From contig DASYKS010000110.1 of assembly GCA_035995205.1 (NCBI GenBank), forward strand, positions 1 to 64,000: a stretch of DNA of 64,000 nucleotides, read 5' to 3'. The notes under the pieces are model-generated. The model did not search any database and was not told the DNA's origin. It saw only the letters and a program-made list of their open reading frames with translations. This document shows positions 27,004-34,607 of this stretch, one piece after another. Both the position numbers and the translations under genes were made by a program. The DNA comes from DASYKS01 sp035995205 (GTDB lineage Bacteria; Acidobacteriota; Thermoanaerobaculia; Multivoradales; UBA5704). How positions within the stretch are numbered: position 1 is the first letter of the stretch; each line of letters begins with the position of its first letter.

Positions 27004-30000
27004 ATGCGCTCGATTCGTCGTTCGATTTTTCTCTCTTGGGCCGCCGCCGCGCTCGCGCTTTCTCCGCTCTCTACGCCGCTCGCCGCGGACGACAGCCCCG
27101 CGGGCGCCGCTCAGCCGAAGGCCGAGGCGGAGAAGGGGGAAAAAGAGGTCAAGCTCGAAGATCCACCCGGCGTCAAAGGGCTCAAGTACCGGCTGCTCGG
27201 CCCGGCCTGGGGCGGACGAACGACGCGCGCGGCGGGAGTGCCCGGCGATCCGAACCTCTTCTACTTCGCGGCGGCTTCCGGCGGGGTCTGGAAATCGACC
27301 GACGGCGGCAAGAGCTTCTCGCCGATCTTCGACGACCAGCCCATCTCTTCGATCGGCTCGCTGGCGATCGCGCCGTCCGATCCGAACGTGATCTACGTCG
27401 GCTCGGGCGAGGCGAACATCCGCGGCAACGTCGCGGCCGGCGACGGAATCTACAAATCGACCGACGCGGGCAAGAGCTGGAGTCACGTCTGGGTGCAGGA
27501 GGGGCAGATCGGCGAGATGGCGGTCGATCCGCGCGATCCGAACATCGCCTACGCCGCGGTGCTCGGCCACGCGTTCGGTCCGAACCCTGAGCGCGGCGTC
27601 TACCGGACGAAGGACGGCGGCAAAACCTGGGTGCAGGTGCTGAAAAAAGACGAATGGACCGGCGCTTCTTCGGTGACGCTCGACCCGAACAATCCGAACA
27701 TCGTCTTCGCCGGCCTCTGGCAGGCGCGGCGGCGGCCGTGGGAGATGACCAGCGGCGGCCCGGGCGGCGGCCTCTGGCTGTCGCGCGACGGGGGAGAAAG
27801 CTGGAAGCAGTTGACCGGCAGCGGCCTGCCCGACGGCATCTGGGGCAAGATCGGCGTCGCGGTGGCGCCGTCCGACAGCCGGTGGGTCTACGCGCTGATC
27901 GAAAACGAGAAAGGCGGCCTGTTCCGCTCCGACGACGGCGGCGAGAGCTGGACGCTCGTTTCCGGCGACCGGCGCATCCGCCAACGCGCCTGGTACTACA
28001 CGACCCTCGCCGTCCATCCGACCAACCCGAACGAGGTCTGGTGTCCGAACGTGCCGATGCTCAAGTCGATCGACGGCGGCAAGACCTTCGATTTCGTCGA
28101 GGGGCTGCACCACGGCGACTGCCACGACCTCTGGTTCGATCCGAAGAATCCGAAGCGAATCATCGCGAGCAACGACGGCGGGGTGGACGTCTCGTTCGAC
28201 GGCGGCGAGAGCTGGAGCTCGCCGTCGCTGCCGATCGGCCAGTTCTACCATGCCTCGGTGGATGGTCGAAGGCCCTTTTGGGTCGCGGGCGCGCTCCAGG
28301 ACATCGGCACTGCCCAGGGACCCTCCGACACCCTCGCCTACACCGGCATTCGCAACATCGACTGGCGCGACGTGGGCGGCGGCGAGGCGGGCTTCGTCAC
28401 CTCCGACACCGAAGATCCGGACATCGTCTACGCCGGAGAGTACGGCGGCACGATCACCCGCTACGACTATGAGAAGGGGCAGTCGAGGAACGTCAGCATC
28501 TACCCGGACAACCCGTCGGGACACGGCGGCGAGGATCTCCTCTACCGCTTCCAGTGGACCGCGCCGATCGCCACCTCGCCGCACGACCCGAAGATCGTCT
28601 ACCACGGCGGCAACGTCCTGTTCCGCACCCGGGACGCCGGCCAGACCTGGACCGCGATCAGTCCCGATTTGACGAGGAACGACAAGTCCAAGCAGAAGTG
28701 GTCGGGCGGGCCGATCACCGGCGACAACACCGGAGTGGAGACTTACGCCACGATCTTTGCGATCGCCGAATCGCCGGTCGCCGCGGGGACGATCTGGACC
28801 GGCAGCGACGACGGCCTTGTCCACGTCACGAGGGACGGCGGCGCGCATTGGGACAACGTCACTCACGCCGTGCCCGGCTTTCCCGAATGGGGAACGGTGT
28901 CGATGATCGAGCCGTCGGCGAAAGACGCCGGGACCGCCTACCTGGTGGTCGACGCCCACCGGCTCGATGACATGACGCCTTACTTGTGGAAGACGAGCGA
29001 CTTCGGCAAGAGCTGGCGCCGCCTCGGGATGACGGCGACCCCGGGAAACCCCGGCCTGCGCCGCGACGTCTACCTCCACGCCGTGCGCACCGATCCGGCG
29101 CGGCCGGGCGTCCTCTACCTCGCCACCGAAAGCGGCGTCATGCTCTCGACCGACGACGGGGCGACTTGGCGCTCGCTCAAGCTCAACCTGCCGACCGTCG
29201 CGGTCCACGATCTCGCGGTCGCGGGAAACAGCCTGGTGGTCGGCACCCATGGCCGCTCGATGTGGGTGCTCGACGACACGTCGCTCCTGTTCCAGCTGTC
29301 GGCCGACGTGAGGAAGAGCGATCTCCACCTTTTCCCCGCGCCCGACGCGGTCCGCTGGACGCTGCGCGAAGGGGTGGCGCGCCAAGGGGTGTGGACCGCG
29401 AGCAACCCCGCGCGCGGCGTGCGCGTCGCCTACTGGCTGGGCAAGGAGCCGAAAGGCGAGGTGACGCTGGAGATCTATACCGACTCCGGCCGCCTGGTCG
29501 CCCGGAGAACCTCGCAAGCGGCCGAGGCCACGGGCAGCTCGGAGTACGTAAAGGACGAGCTGGACGACCTGAAGAGTCGTACCCTGGGCAAAGATCAAGG
29601 GCTCAACGTCTACAACTGGGATCTCCTATGGGACGGGGCCACGATGATTCCCGGCGCCATCCTCGACGCCGGCTACCCCGCCTACGGCCCGACCGCGCTC
29701 CCCGGCACCTACACGTTCAAGCTGACGATCGAAGGCCAGAGCCAGAGCATGACCGCCAACGTCGTGGCCGATCCCCGCTTCCCCGCCGCCACGGCCGACT
29801 GGGCGGCGCAGCTCGATCTGGCGCTCACCGTGCGCGACGACCTCTCCCGCCTCGCCCGCACGGTCGAACGGCTGCGCTCGGTCAGAAAACAGATCGCGGC
29901 GCGCAGTGATCTGGTGCGGAAAGACGAGACGAAAGCCGAGCTGGTGAAGACCTCCGACGCGCTCGCCGCCAAGCTCGACGCGCTCGAAGCCAAGCTCCAC

Positions 30001-30261
30001 AACCCGAAGGCGACCGTGGTCTACGACATCCTCGCGTTCCAAGGCGGCGCCCAGCTCTATTCGCGCCTGGCCCCGCTGTTCGACACCATCAAAGGAGGAG
30101 ACGGCGCGCCGACCCAAGGGATGCGCGAAGAGTACGCGCGGGAGAAAGCCGACCTCGATCGCTACGCGGCCGAGCTGGACGGTTTGATCTCGGGAGATCT
30201 CGCGGCGCTCGACCGGCAGGCGCAAGCGGCCGGTTTGCCGGGGGTCTGGGCGGGGAAGTAG
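27004..30261 (+). CDS. Secreted BNR/sortilin-like beta-propeller protein
   Basis: 1085 residues with a signal peptide (Arg-rich start, hydrophobic core, AADD cleavage region). At least ten Asp-box motifs occur across the first two thirds, for example DGGKSFSP, DAGKSWSHV, DGGKTWVQV, DGGESWKQL, DDGGESWTLV, DGGKTFDFV, DAGQTWTAI, DFGKSWRRL and DDGATWRSL. These define a VPS10/sortilin-type or double propeller. The last 250 residues add a beta-sandwich-like segment and a charged helical tail rich in Lys/Glu/Leu. Members are often labelled glycosyl hydrolase, but no catalytic residues of sialidases are evident. GAGGAC lies 5 nt before ATG 27004. Confidence 0.9.
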   Translation: MRSIRRSIFLSWAAAALALSPLSTPLAADDSPAGAAQPKAEAEKGEKEVKLEDPPGVKGLKYRLLGPAWGGRTTRAAGVPGDPNLFYFAAASGGVWKSTDGGKSFSPIFDDQPISSIGSLAIAPSDPNVIYVGSGEANIRGNVAAGDGIYKSTDAGKSWSHVWVQEGQIGEMAVDPRDPNIAYAAVLGHAFGPNPERGVYRTKDGGKTWVQVLKKDEWTGASSVTLDPNNPNIVFAGLWQARRRPWEMTSGGPGGGLWLSRDGGESWKQLTGSGLPDGIWGKIGVAVAPSDSRWVYALIENEKGGLFRSDDGGESWTLVSGDRRIRQRAWYYTTLAVHPTNPNEVWCPNVPMLKSIDGGKTFDFVEGLHHGDCHDLWFDPKNPKRIIASNDGGVDVSFDGGESWSSPSLPIGQFYHASVDGRRPFWVAGALQDIGTAQGPSDTLAYTGIRNIDWRDVGGGEAGFVTSDTEDPDIVYAGEYGGTITRYDYEKGQSRNVSIYPDNPSGHGGEDLLYRFQWTAPIATSPHDPKIVYHGGNVLFRTRDAGQTWTAISPDLTRNDKSKQKWSGGPITGDNTGVETYATIFAIAESPVAAGTIWTGSDDGLVHVTRDGGAHWDNVTHAVPGFPEWGTVSMIEPSAKDAGTAYLVVDAHRLDDMTPYLWKTSDFGKSWRRLGMTATPGNPGLRRDVYLHAVRTDPARPGVLYLATESGVMLSTDDGATWRSLKLNLPTVAVHDLAVAGNSLVVGTHGRSMWVLDDTSLLFQLSADVRKSDLHLFPAPDAVRWTLREGVARQGVWTASNPARGVRVAYWLGKEPKGEVTLEIYTDSGRLVARRTSQAAEATGSSEYVKDELDDLKSRTLGKDQGLNVYNWDLLWDGATMIPGAILDAGYPAYGPTALPGTYTFKLTIEGQSQSMTANVVADPRFPAATADWAAQLDLALTVRDDLSRLARTVERLRSVRKQIAARSDLVRKDETKAELVKTSDALAAKLDALEAKLHNPKATVVYDILAFQGGAQLYSRLAPLFDTIKGGDGAPTQGMREEYAREKADLDRYAAELDGLISGDLAALDRQAQAAGLPGVWAGK

Positions 30262-30479
30262 CAAATCGGAGCGAAGCAGGATCCTGGGCCGCCGAGAACC
30301 AGCTCGGCCGTTTTGGCGATCTCGGCCGATCCGGTGCTCGGCGGTCCTGTGCTGGATGAGCTAGACCATTGATTTAATGGGGCTTAGCTTACCATGAAAA
30401 ATGGCGATATCCAAGCTGTAACCCCTGACGGGTCGTGACCTAACTCAGCGCTGGTACTGCGGGTGGGCGGCGGAACTTG
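30262..30479. other. Non-coding gap with degenerate palindromic element
   Basis: Holds the copy of the palindromic repeat at 30283-30349. The rest (about 130 bp) is AT-richer than its surroundings; nothing else was recognised. Confidence 0.6.
30283..30349. repeat. Palindromic repeat element, degenerate copy
   Basis: The left arm (30283-30308, ending CCAGCTCGGC) and right arm (30323-30349, GGTGCTCGGCGGTCC) match the arms of the perfect palindrome at 51027-51107, and both share CGTTTTGGC at the loop edge. Mismatches show it is an older copy. Confidence 0.75.
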
Positions 30480-30680
30480 CTACTCCGGAAGTGAGTTGCC
30501 GTCCCATGTGTAATCCGGGTCAGGAACGAACGTGACTGCTTCTGACACGGACGCCATTCCGATTTTGGATAATACGACCAGCCATCCGCCCGGAATTTTG
30601 GCTCGCCTGAGTGTGAAAGCGGCTTTCCTTGAGTCTACCAGGACAATGTTGTGCTCCAGTTCTAAAAATTTCAAGGACAT
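30480..30680 (-). CDS. Small hypothetical protein, 66 aa
   Basis: Start has AGGGGGC about 7 nt upstream. The composition is mixed and protein-like, with a C-terminal PDPDYTWDGN segment. No family is recognised. It lies 117 bp after the coupled four-gene operon on the same strand and may be its last gene. A longer overlapping frame (30520-30801) has a worse composition and was not chosen. Confidence 0.45.
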   Translation of the reverse strand: MSLKFLELEHNIVLVDSRKAAFTLRRAKIPGGWLVVLSKIGMASVSEAVTFVPDPDYTWDGNSLPE

Positions 30681-30797
30681 TCTTCAGCCCCCTGATGCGC
30701 TGGGACGACCCCCGCAGCTTTGTGCATCTTACATCTGGCTTCGTTACCAGGTTTCCCCACCGTCCGCCGTGGATCAGGGGCTTCTCAACCGCGTTCG

Positions 30798-31226
30798 TCA
30801 ATCGTGGCGCCCTGTCTTGCTTGAAGGTGCCGGTCCGATCAAACGTTCGAGATTCGCGAGCGCGCGTTCGAGATACTTAGCCAAACGAAGCGCGAGCCGG
30901 AAGGATTCTCGATCCTCTAGCGCCTCCATCTCGTCCGGGTGCGAGGCTACAACCTCCCGTAAGCTCATTCGGTCGTGCTGGAGATCAGCGATTACCGCGC
31001 GTAAGTGGGCTCGAGAATCGGGTTCGCCGAAGTCTGCGACGTCGGTCACCTCTTCCAAGATTTTGTCCACAACCGCCTCGCTCAGCACGATCACTTGATC
31101 GCGGAGGGCCGGTGGGGTGAAATGGAAAAGGACGGCCTCGCGAAAGGGCGAAAGCTCGCGCCAACGCTTTCCTCTAACTACCTCCAGGTTGAGGATCATC
31201 CGGACTTTGATTACTTTGGTCTTCAT
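30798..31226 (-). CDS. Hypothetical helical protein, fourth gene of coupled operon
   Basis: 142 residues. Begins with a basic beta-like stretch and continues with charged helices (SEAVVDKILEEVTDVADF, RLAKYLERALANLERL). It is not obviously related to the three upstream TPR-like proteins. Its ATG overlaps the stop of the preceding gene as ATGA, so translation is likely coupled. Function unknown. Confidence 0.7.
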   Translation of the reverse strand: MKTKVIKVRMILNLEVVRGKRWRELSPFREAVLFHFTPPALRDQVIVLSEAVVDKILEEVTDVADFGEPDSRAHLRAVIADLQHDRMSLREVVASHPDEMEALEDRESFRLALRLAKYLERALANLERLIGPAPSSKTGRHD

Positions 31227-31660
31227 GCAACGCCCCTCTCCCAGGAGTGCTCCTCGATACCTTCCGCCCGGGCGACACGAACTCGGCCAAGCCGACGTTC
31301 GAGAGCGAGGTCAAGGACTGCATCTCGATTTGTGGCGCCTCTCGCGATCAGGGCAGCGAAGACTCGGAGCTTCAGGTGGGAGCCTTCCGGGAGAGGTTTA
31401 GCCTCCAGAAGGTTCAACAGTCGGGCAGCGAGATCCGGCAGGAGTTGCCCTCGCCCCTGGCTCAAGAGAACGGAACCGAGTTCGATATAGGCGTCGGCGG
31501 CTTCCAGCACGTCGCCGCTAGAACGCCATGTTCCCGCAGAGCGGCCGAACAGCCTCGCGGCGTTTTCGAGATCTCCTTGGTCGCGGGTGTTCTCGGCTTG
31601 GGCGAACATCGCCGCCGCCGCTCGGCGAAGCTCTTTGCGGTCGTTGTGATGGGGCGTCAC
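31223..31660 (-). CDS. Small TPR-like protein (operon gene 3)
   Basis: 145 residues starting at GTG 31660, which overlaps the previous stop as GTGA; a longer frame from 31702 would overlap gene 2 by 45 nt. The body is GDLENAARLFGRSAGTW, then EAADAYIELGSVLL, then LLPDLAARLLNLLEA. This parallels gene 2 (31657-32082) and the last TPR segment of the XRE regulators (ALAGLELAALYLDEGR). It appears to be one detached TPR-like module. It probably acts by protein-protein contact; the partner is unknown. Confidence 0.7.
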   Translation of the reverse strand: MTPHHNDRKELRRAAAAMFAQAENTRDQGDLENAARLFGRSAGTWRSSGDVLEAADAYIELGSVLLSQGRGQLLPDLAARLLNLLEAKPLPEGSHLKLRVFAALIARGATNRDAVLDLALERRLGRVRVARAEGIEEHSWERGVA

Positions 31661-32082
31661 GATTGGCTTCGCTCGCCTGGCATCGTGTCGTCCGGCCAAC
31701 AATCTCTGAACACCCGTAGCCCCGAAGGATCTTCGCTCGCATTCTCGATCAGTTCGATGGCGAGCAGCGCGATCGCGACTTGGTCGGGCAAGAGCGATCC
31801 GTGCTCCTCAATCTTTTGCATCCTCCGAACGAGGGCGGGTAGGCGTTCGAGTCGCTCCTGTAGTTGGTAGATCGCCGCAAGCTCGACGAGCGTGATGACT
31901 TCAAAAATGGGCTGTTGCCTGAGTCGGTAGTCATTCGCGGCTCGAACGAACGCGAACGCCGCGATGTCGAAATCCCCCGCCGCCGCTGCACGGCGGCCGA
32001 GCACCAGCCGACCGGAAGGCAACTGGCCCGAGCCCGGCGTCGGGTGGTTCGGTTGCGGAAAGAGAGTTCGTGGTGTACTCAT
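31657..32082 (-). CDS. Small TPR-like protein (operon gene 2)
   Basis: 141 residues. Start ATG 32082 overlaps the stop of gene 1 as ATGA. After a Pro-rich N-terminus comes GDFDIAAFAFVRAANDY, then FEVITLVELAAIYQLQERL, then LPALVRRMQKIEE, the same order as genes 1 and 3. The ELAAIY helix is nearly that of the XRE-TPR C-termini (ELAALY). No signal peptide, no DNA-binding domain. Confidence 0.7.
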   Translation of the reverse strand: MSTPRTLFPQPNHPTPGSGQLPSGRLVLGRRAAAAGDFDIAAFAFVRAANDYRLRQQPIFEVITLVELAAIYQLQERLERLPALVRRMQKIEEHGSLLPDQVAIALLAIELIENASEDPSGLRVFRDCWPDDTMPGERSQS

Positions 32083-32528
32083 GACGAGGCTCTCCCGTGT
32101 ATTCGATGACTTCGTATATCTGAGATTATACACAAAAGATGGGGTGAATCCGGTGGTGTGATCTCGATCAACAGTAGGAAGTCGAGAAGATGCTCGACCA
32201 CTTCAGGCTCCAAGGTGAGCGCCATCGTCCGACCGACAAGCCAGTCCGGCAGGTCAAAGCCTCCGAGGCGGTAAACCGCGGCGAGCGCGAGCATCGCCAA
32301 CCCTTCAAGCCAGGGTTGTCCAGCCAAGCCGAAGCTATGGGTCGCAATGAGGAATCCTTCCTCGGCACGGGCCAGCTCTCTCGCCTCTGCGTCACGCTCG
32401 GCCCGGTCGAAGGAATGCCAAGCGAGGCGGAAAAAGGGCGAATGCGCCGGTGCCGAAGCCGGCGCATCCGCGAGCCCCTCGGGCGCGAGAGGACTTGGGA
32501 GACGCCCGGAGTGCCATGGGAAGTCCAC
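32079..32528 (-). CDS. Small TPR-like protein (operon gene 1)
   Basis: 149 residues from GTG 32528; no good ribosome site is visible, so a later start is possible. The core (RAERDAEARELARAEEGF, then LAMLALAAVYRLGGF, then LPDWLVGRTMALTLEPE) resembles genes 2 and 3. It heads a minus-strand operon in which genes 1/2, 2/3 and 3/4 each overlap by 4 nt. Divergent from the XRE-TPR gene at 32714. Confidence 0.6.
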   Translation of the reverse strand: MDFPWHSGRLPSPLAPEGLADAPASAPAHSPFFRLAWHSFDRAERDAEARELARAEEGFLIATHSFGLAGQPWLEGLAMLALAAVYRLGGFDLPDWLVGRTMALTLEPEVVEHLLDFLLLIEITPPDSPHLLCIISDIRSHRIHGRASS

Positions 32529-32586
32529 GCACGAAAGGTAGGAGAAAATTCGAGTCCCTTGTGTAAGATCCCTTCAAATGCCTTGT

Positions 32587-32614
32587 TTCAGTACACCCCG
32601 CCGGAAGTAGTCCG
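32587..32614. promoter_or_regulatory. Candidate operator shared by both XRE-TPR genes (copy 1)
   Basis: TTCAGTACA, 5 nt, then CCGGAAGTAGTCCG. The copy at 34561-34588 has TTCAGTACA, 6 nt, then CCGGAGTATTCCG. The second half is an imperfect dyad. It lies in the divergent region between the split-TPR operon and the first regulator. Confidence 0.5.
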
Positions 32615-32713
32615 ACTGGAACCAGACGTTGCCTGGAACCGAAACACGATCGGGTAACTTTGTTGTCACGAAAACGGGGTGTGCGGCAACCTATTCATCA
32701 GAGAATCCTGGAT

Positions 32714-34153
32714 ATGCCAAAGCCTGCGAGGCCTGAAGAGGGTACGGTCGTGAGACTGCTGCGCGAAGAGACGCTCGGCCTGGAACAGTCCGAATTCGCC
32801 TCGGTGGTCGGCGTCGCGCCGAAGACCGTCTCGGATTGGGAGCGGGGAGACATCACGCTGAAGCGCGCGCGGGTCGCAGAGATCGCGGCGGAACCGGGCA
32901 TCCCTCCCCAGCTGGTGGACGTGGCTTTCGAGATGCTCGACGTCCTTCGAAACCGAGAGGACCCCGATCGGCCCTTACCGGTCCCCCTCACCGTCCCCGC
33001 GGTCCTCGTGCGCAGCGCCGCCGAATCGTGGAAGATCACCCTGGAGACCCTGGACGAAGCGGTCCTCGCCGCGCAGGTAAAGGCCGACCGGCGGCGGGCG
33101 CGGGCCACCTGGGCGAAAATCAAACCGCTGGGCTTCGAAGAGCGCCAGCTCGCGATCGAGCGCGTTCCAGGCTTCGCGACCTGGGCGCTTGCGGAGTTGC
33201 TCGGGGAACGGAGCCTCGACGCGGCACCGGAGAAGCCGAAGCGCGCGCTCGCGTTCGGTCAACTGGCTCTAGCCGCGGCGGAGATCGCGCCGGGCTCGCC
33301 GAAGTTCCGGGAACATGTGATGGCGCATGCTAGGGCGCGGATCGGCAACGCCCACCGGGTCGCGGGGCTGCTGCATGACGGCGAGTTGGCCTTCCTCGAA
33401 GCGCGCAGGCTCTGGCCGGTGGGCGAACCGTCGCCGGGCAAGATTCTCTCCGAGGCGCGCCTGTTCGACCTGGAAGCGTCGCTTCGCCGCGACCAGCGGC
33501 TGTTTCCCAAGGCGCTGGCGCTGGTCGATGAGGCGCTGGTGTTGACGCCCGAGGGGACGGCCAGGGGTCGGCTGTTCTTAAAGCAAAGCTCAATCTTCGA
33601 GCAACAGGGGGACCCCGAGAAGTCTTTAGAATCATTGGACCGGGCGATGAGCTTCTTGGGAGAAGGCTGCACACCGCGACTCCGAATGCTTGCTCACCTC
33701 CTCATGGCGCTCAACTTCGACCACCTGGGGAGGCACGAGGAGGCGCTCGCGGTGATCCCGGTCGCTTGCGAGCTCGCGGCCGAAGCGGGTAGCCGGTCGA
33801 ATCTGGACCGACTGCTCTGGCTCAGAGCCCGGGCCTGGTCTGCAATCGGGCACGGGGGTGATGCGGTCGGGGCTCTAGAGCAAGTGCATGAGGGGTTCCG
33901 CCGCCGGGGCCAATCTCATGATCAGGCCTTGGCGGGCCTGGAGCTGGCAGCGCTCTACCTTGACGAAGGCCGCACGGTTCAAACCCGCGAGTTGGCCCGG
34001 AAACTGGAAGTGGTGTTTCGGTCGATGGGGATCAAACGCGAACAGCTCTCCGCCGTGTGGCTATTTCTCGAGAGTGCTGAAAGGGAGGCTGCGACCGCCG
34101 AGCTTGCCCGGCAAGCCGCGGCCTCCTTTCGAGCATTCAGACACCTACGTTGA
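32714..34153 (+). CDS. XRE-family HTH regulator with TPR-like C-terminal domain (1)
   Basis: 479 residues. An HTH_3 domain lies at about residues 13-60 (LEQSEFASVVGVAPKTVSDW, then ERGDITLKRAR). About 380 residues of helical TPR-like repeats follow, including the ALAFGQLALAAAEIAPGS, EARLFDLEASLRRDQR, LDRAMSFLG and LAGLELAALYLDEGR segments. Such HTH-TPR proteins sense a ligand, often a peptide or protein, through the TPR part and bind DNA through the HTH. ATG 32714 is chosen; an in-frame TTG at 32660 is possible. A candidate operator lies 100 bp upstream. It is paralogous over its whole C-terminal half to 34608-36083. Confidence 0.85.
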   Translation: MPKPARPEEGTVVRLLREETLGLEQSEFASVVGVAPKTVSDWERGDITLKRARVAEIAAEPGIPPQLVDVAFEMLDVLRNREDPDRPLPVPLTVPAVLVRSAAESWKITLETLDEAVLAAQVKADRRRARATWAKIKPLGFEERQLAIERVPGFATWALAELLGERSLDAAPEKPKRALAFGQLALAAAEIAPGSPKFREHVMAHARARIGNAHRVAGLLHDGELAFLEARRLWPVGEPSPGKILSEARLFDLEASLRRDQRLFPKALALVDEALVLTPEGTARGRLFLKQSSIFEQQGDPEKSLESLDRAMSFLGEGCTPRLRMLAHLLMALNFDHLGRHEEALAVIPVACELAAEAGSRSNLDRLLWLRARAWSAIGHGGDAVGALEQVHEGFRRRGQSHDQALAGLELAALYLDEGRTVQTRELARKLEVVFRSMGIKREQLSAVWLFLESAEREAATAELARQAAASFRAFRHLR

Positions 34154-34163
34154 GCCTCGGGGT

Positions 34164-34505
34164 CTATTCTTGGCTGCTGCGCGCAACATTTCGATCCTGG
34201 GAAATGCCTTGAGGAAGGTCACGGCAGCGACCATCGGGGTCCGCCGTGCAGCCGGTGTTGGCGAAGACGGACCTGGCGGCCCTGTCGCGGCAAACGGCAT
34301 CAGGATCGAATGTGCAGCCGGTCGGTGCTGAGCCGCGATTGGCACAGCCACCATTGGGATCGAACGTGCAGCCGGTTTCAGCCCACAGCGCGGAAAGCCG
34401 CTCGATCAGGAACTCGAACGGACCCATCGCTCGCGCCGGCGCGGCGGCGAGACTCAGCAAAGTGAGGATCAAGACCAAGGGGACCAGAGGGCGGCGGCTG
34501 TTCAT
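34164..34505 (-). CDS. Small secreted Cys-repeat protein
   Basis: 113 residues. A clear signal peptide (LVPLVLILTLLSLAAAPARA) is followed by three repeats of the form TGCT-(F/A)-DP-(N/D)-xxC, at about residues 45-54, 62-71 and 83-92, giving six cysteines in pairs. AGGAG is 7 nt before ATG 34505. The gene lies between two XRE-TPR regulators: it converges with the first (10 bp gap) and is divergent from the second, sharing the gap that holds the candidate operator. It could be the signal or target of those regulators; this is inference. Confidence 0.75.
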   Translation of the reverse strand: MNSRRPLVPLVLILTLLSLAAAPARAMGPFEFLIERLSALWAETGCTFDPNGGCANRGSAPTGCTFDPDAVCRDRAARSVFANTGCTADPDGRCRDLPQGISQDRNVARSSQE

Positions 34506-34560
34506 CGCGGTTCTCCTTTAGCGGGCGGTGGGGCCGGTTCATCCGGTCCACGAGCCCCGA

Positions 34561-34590
34561 TTCAGTACAAGGGACCCGGAGTATTCCGGG
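34561..34590. promoter_or_regulatory. Candidate operator shared by both XRE-TPR genes (copy 2)
   Basis: TTCAGTACA followed after 6 nt by CCGGAGTATTCCGG, within a 7-bp inverted repeat (ACCCGGA-GTAT-TCCGGGT). It lies 18 bp before the second regulator and 55 bp from the divergent secreted-peptide gene, so one bound protein could control both. Confidence 0.5.
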
Positions 34591-34607
34591 TAAGGGGATC
34601 ATGAACC

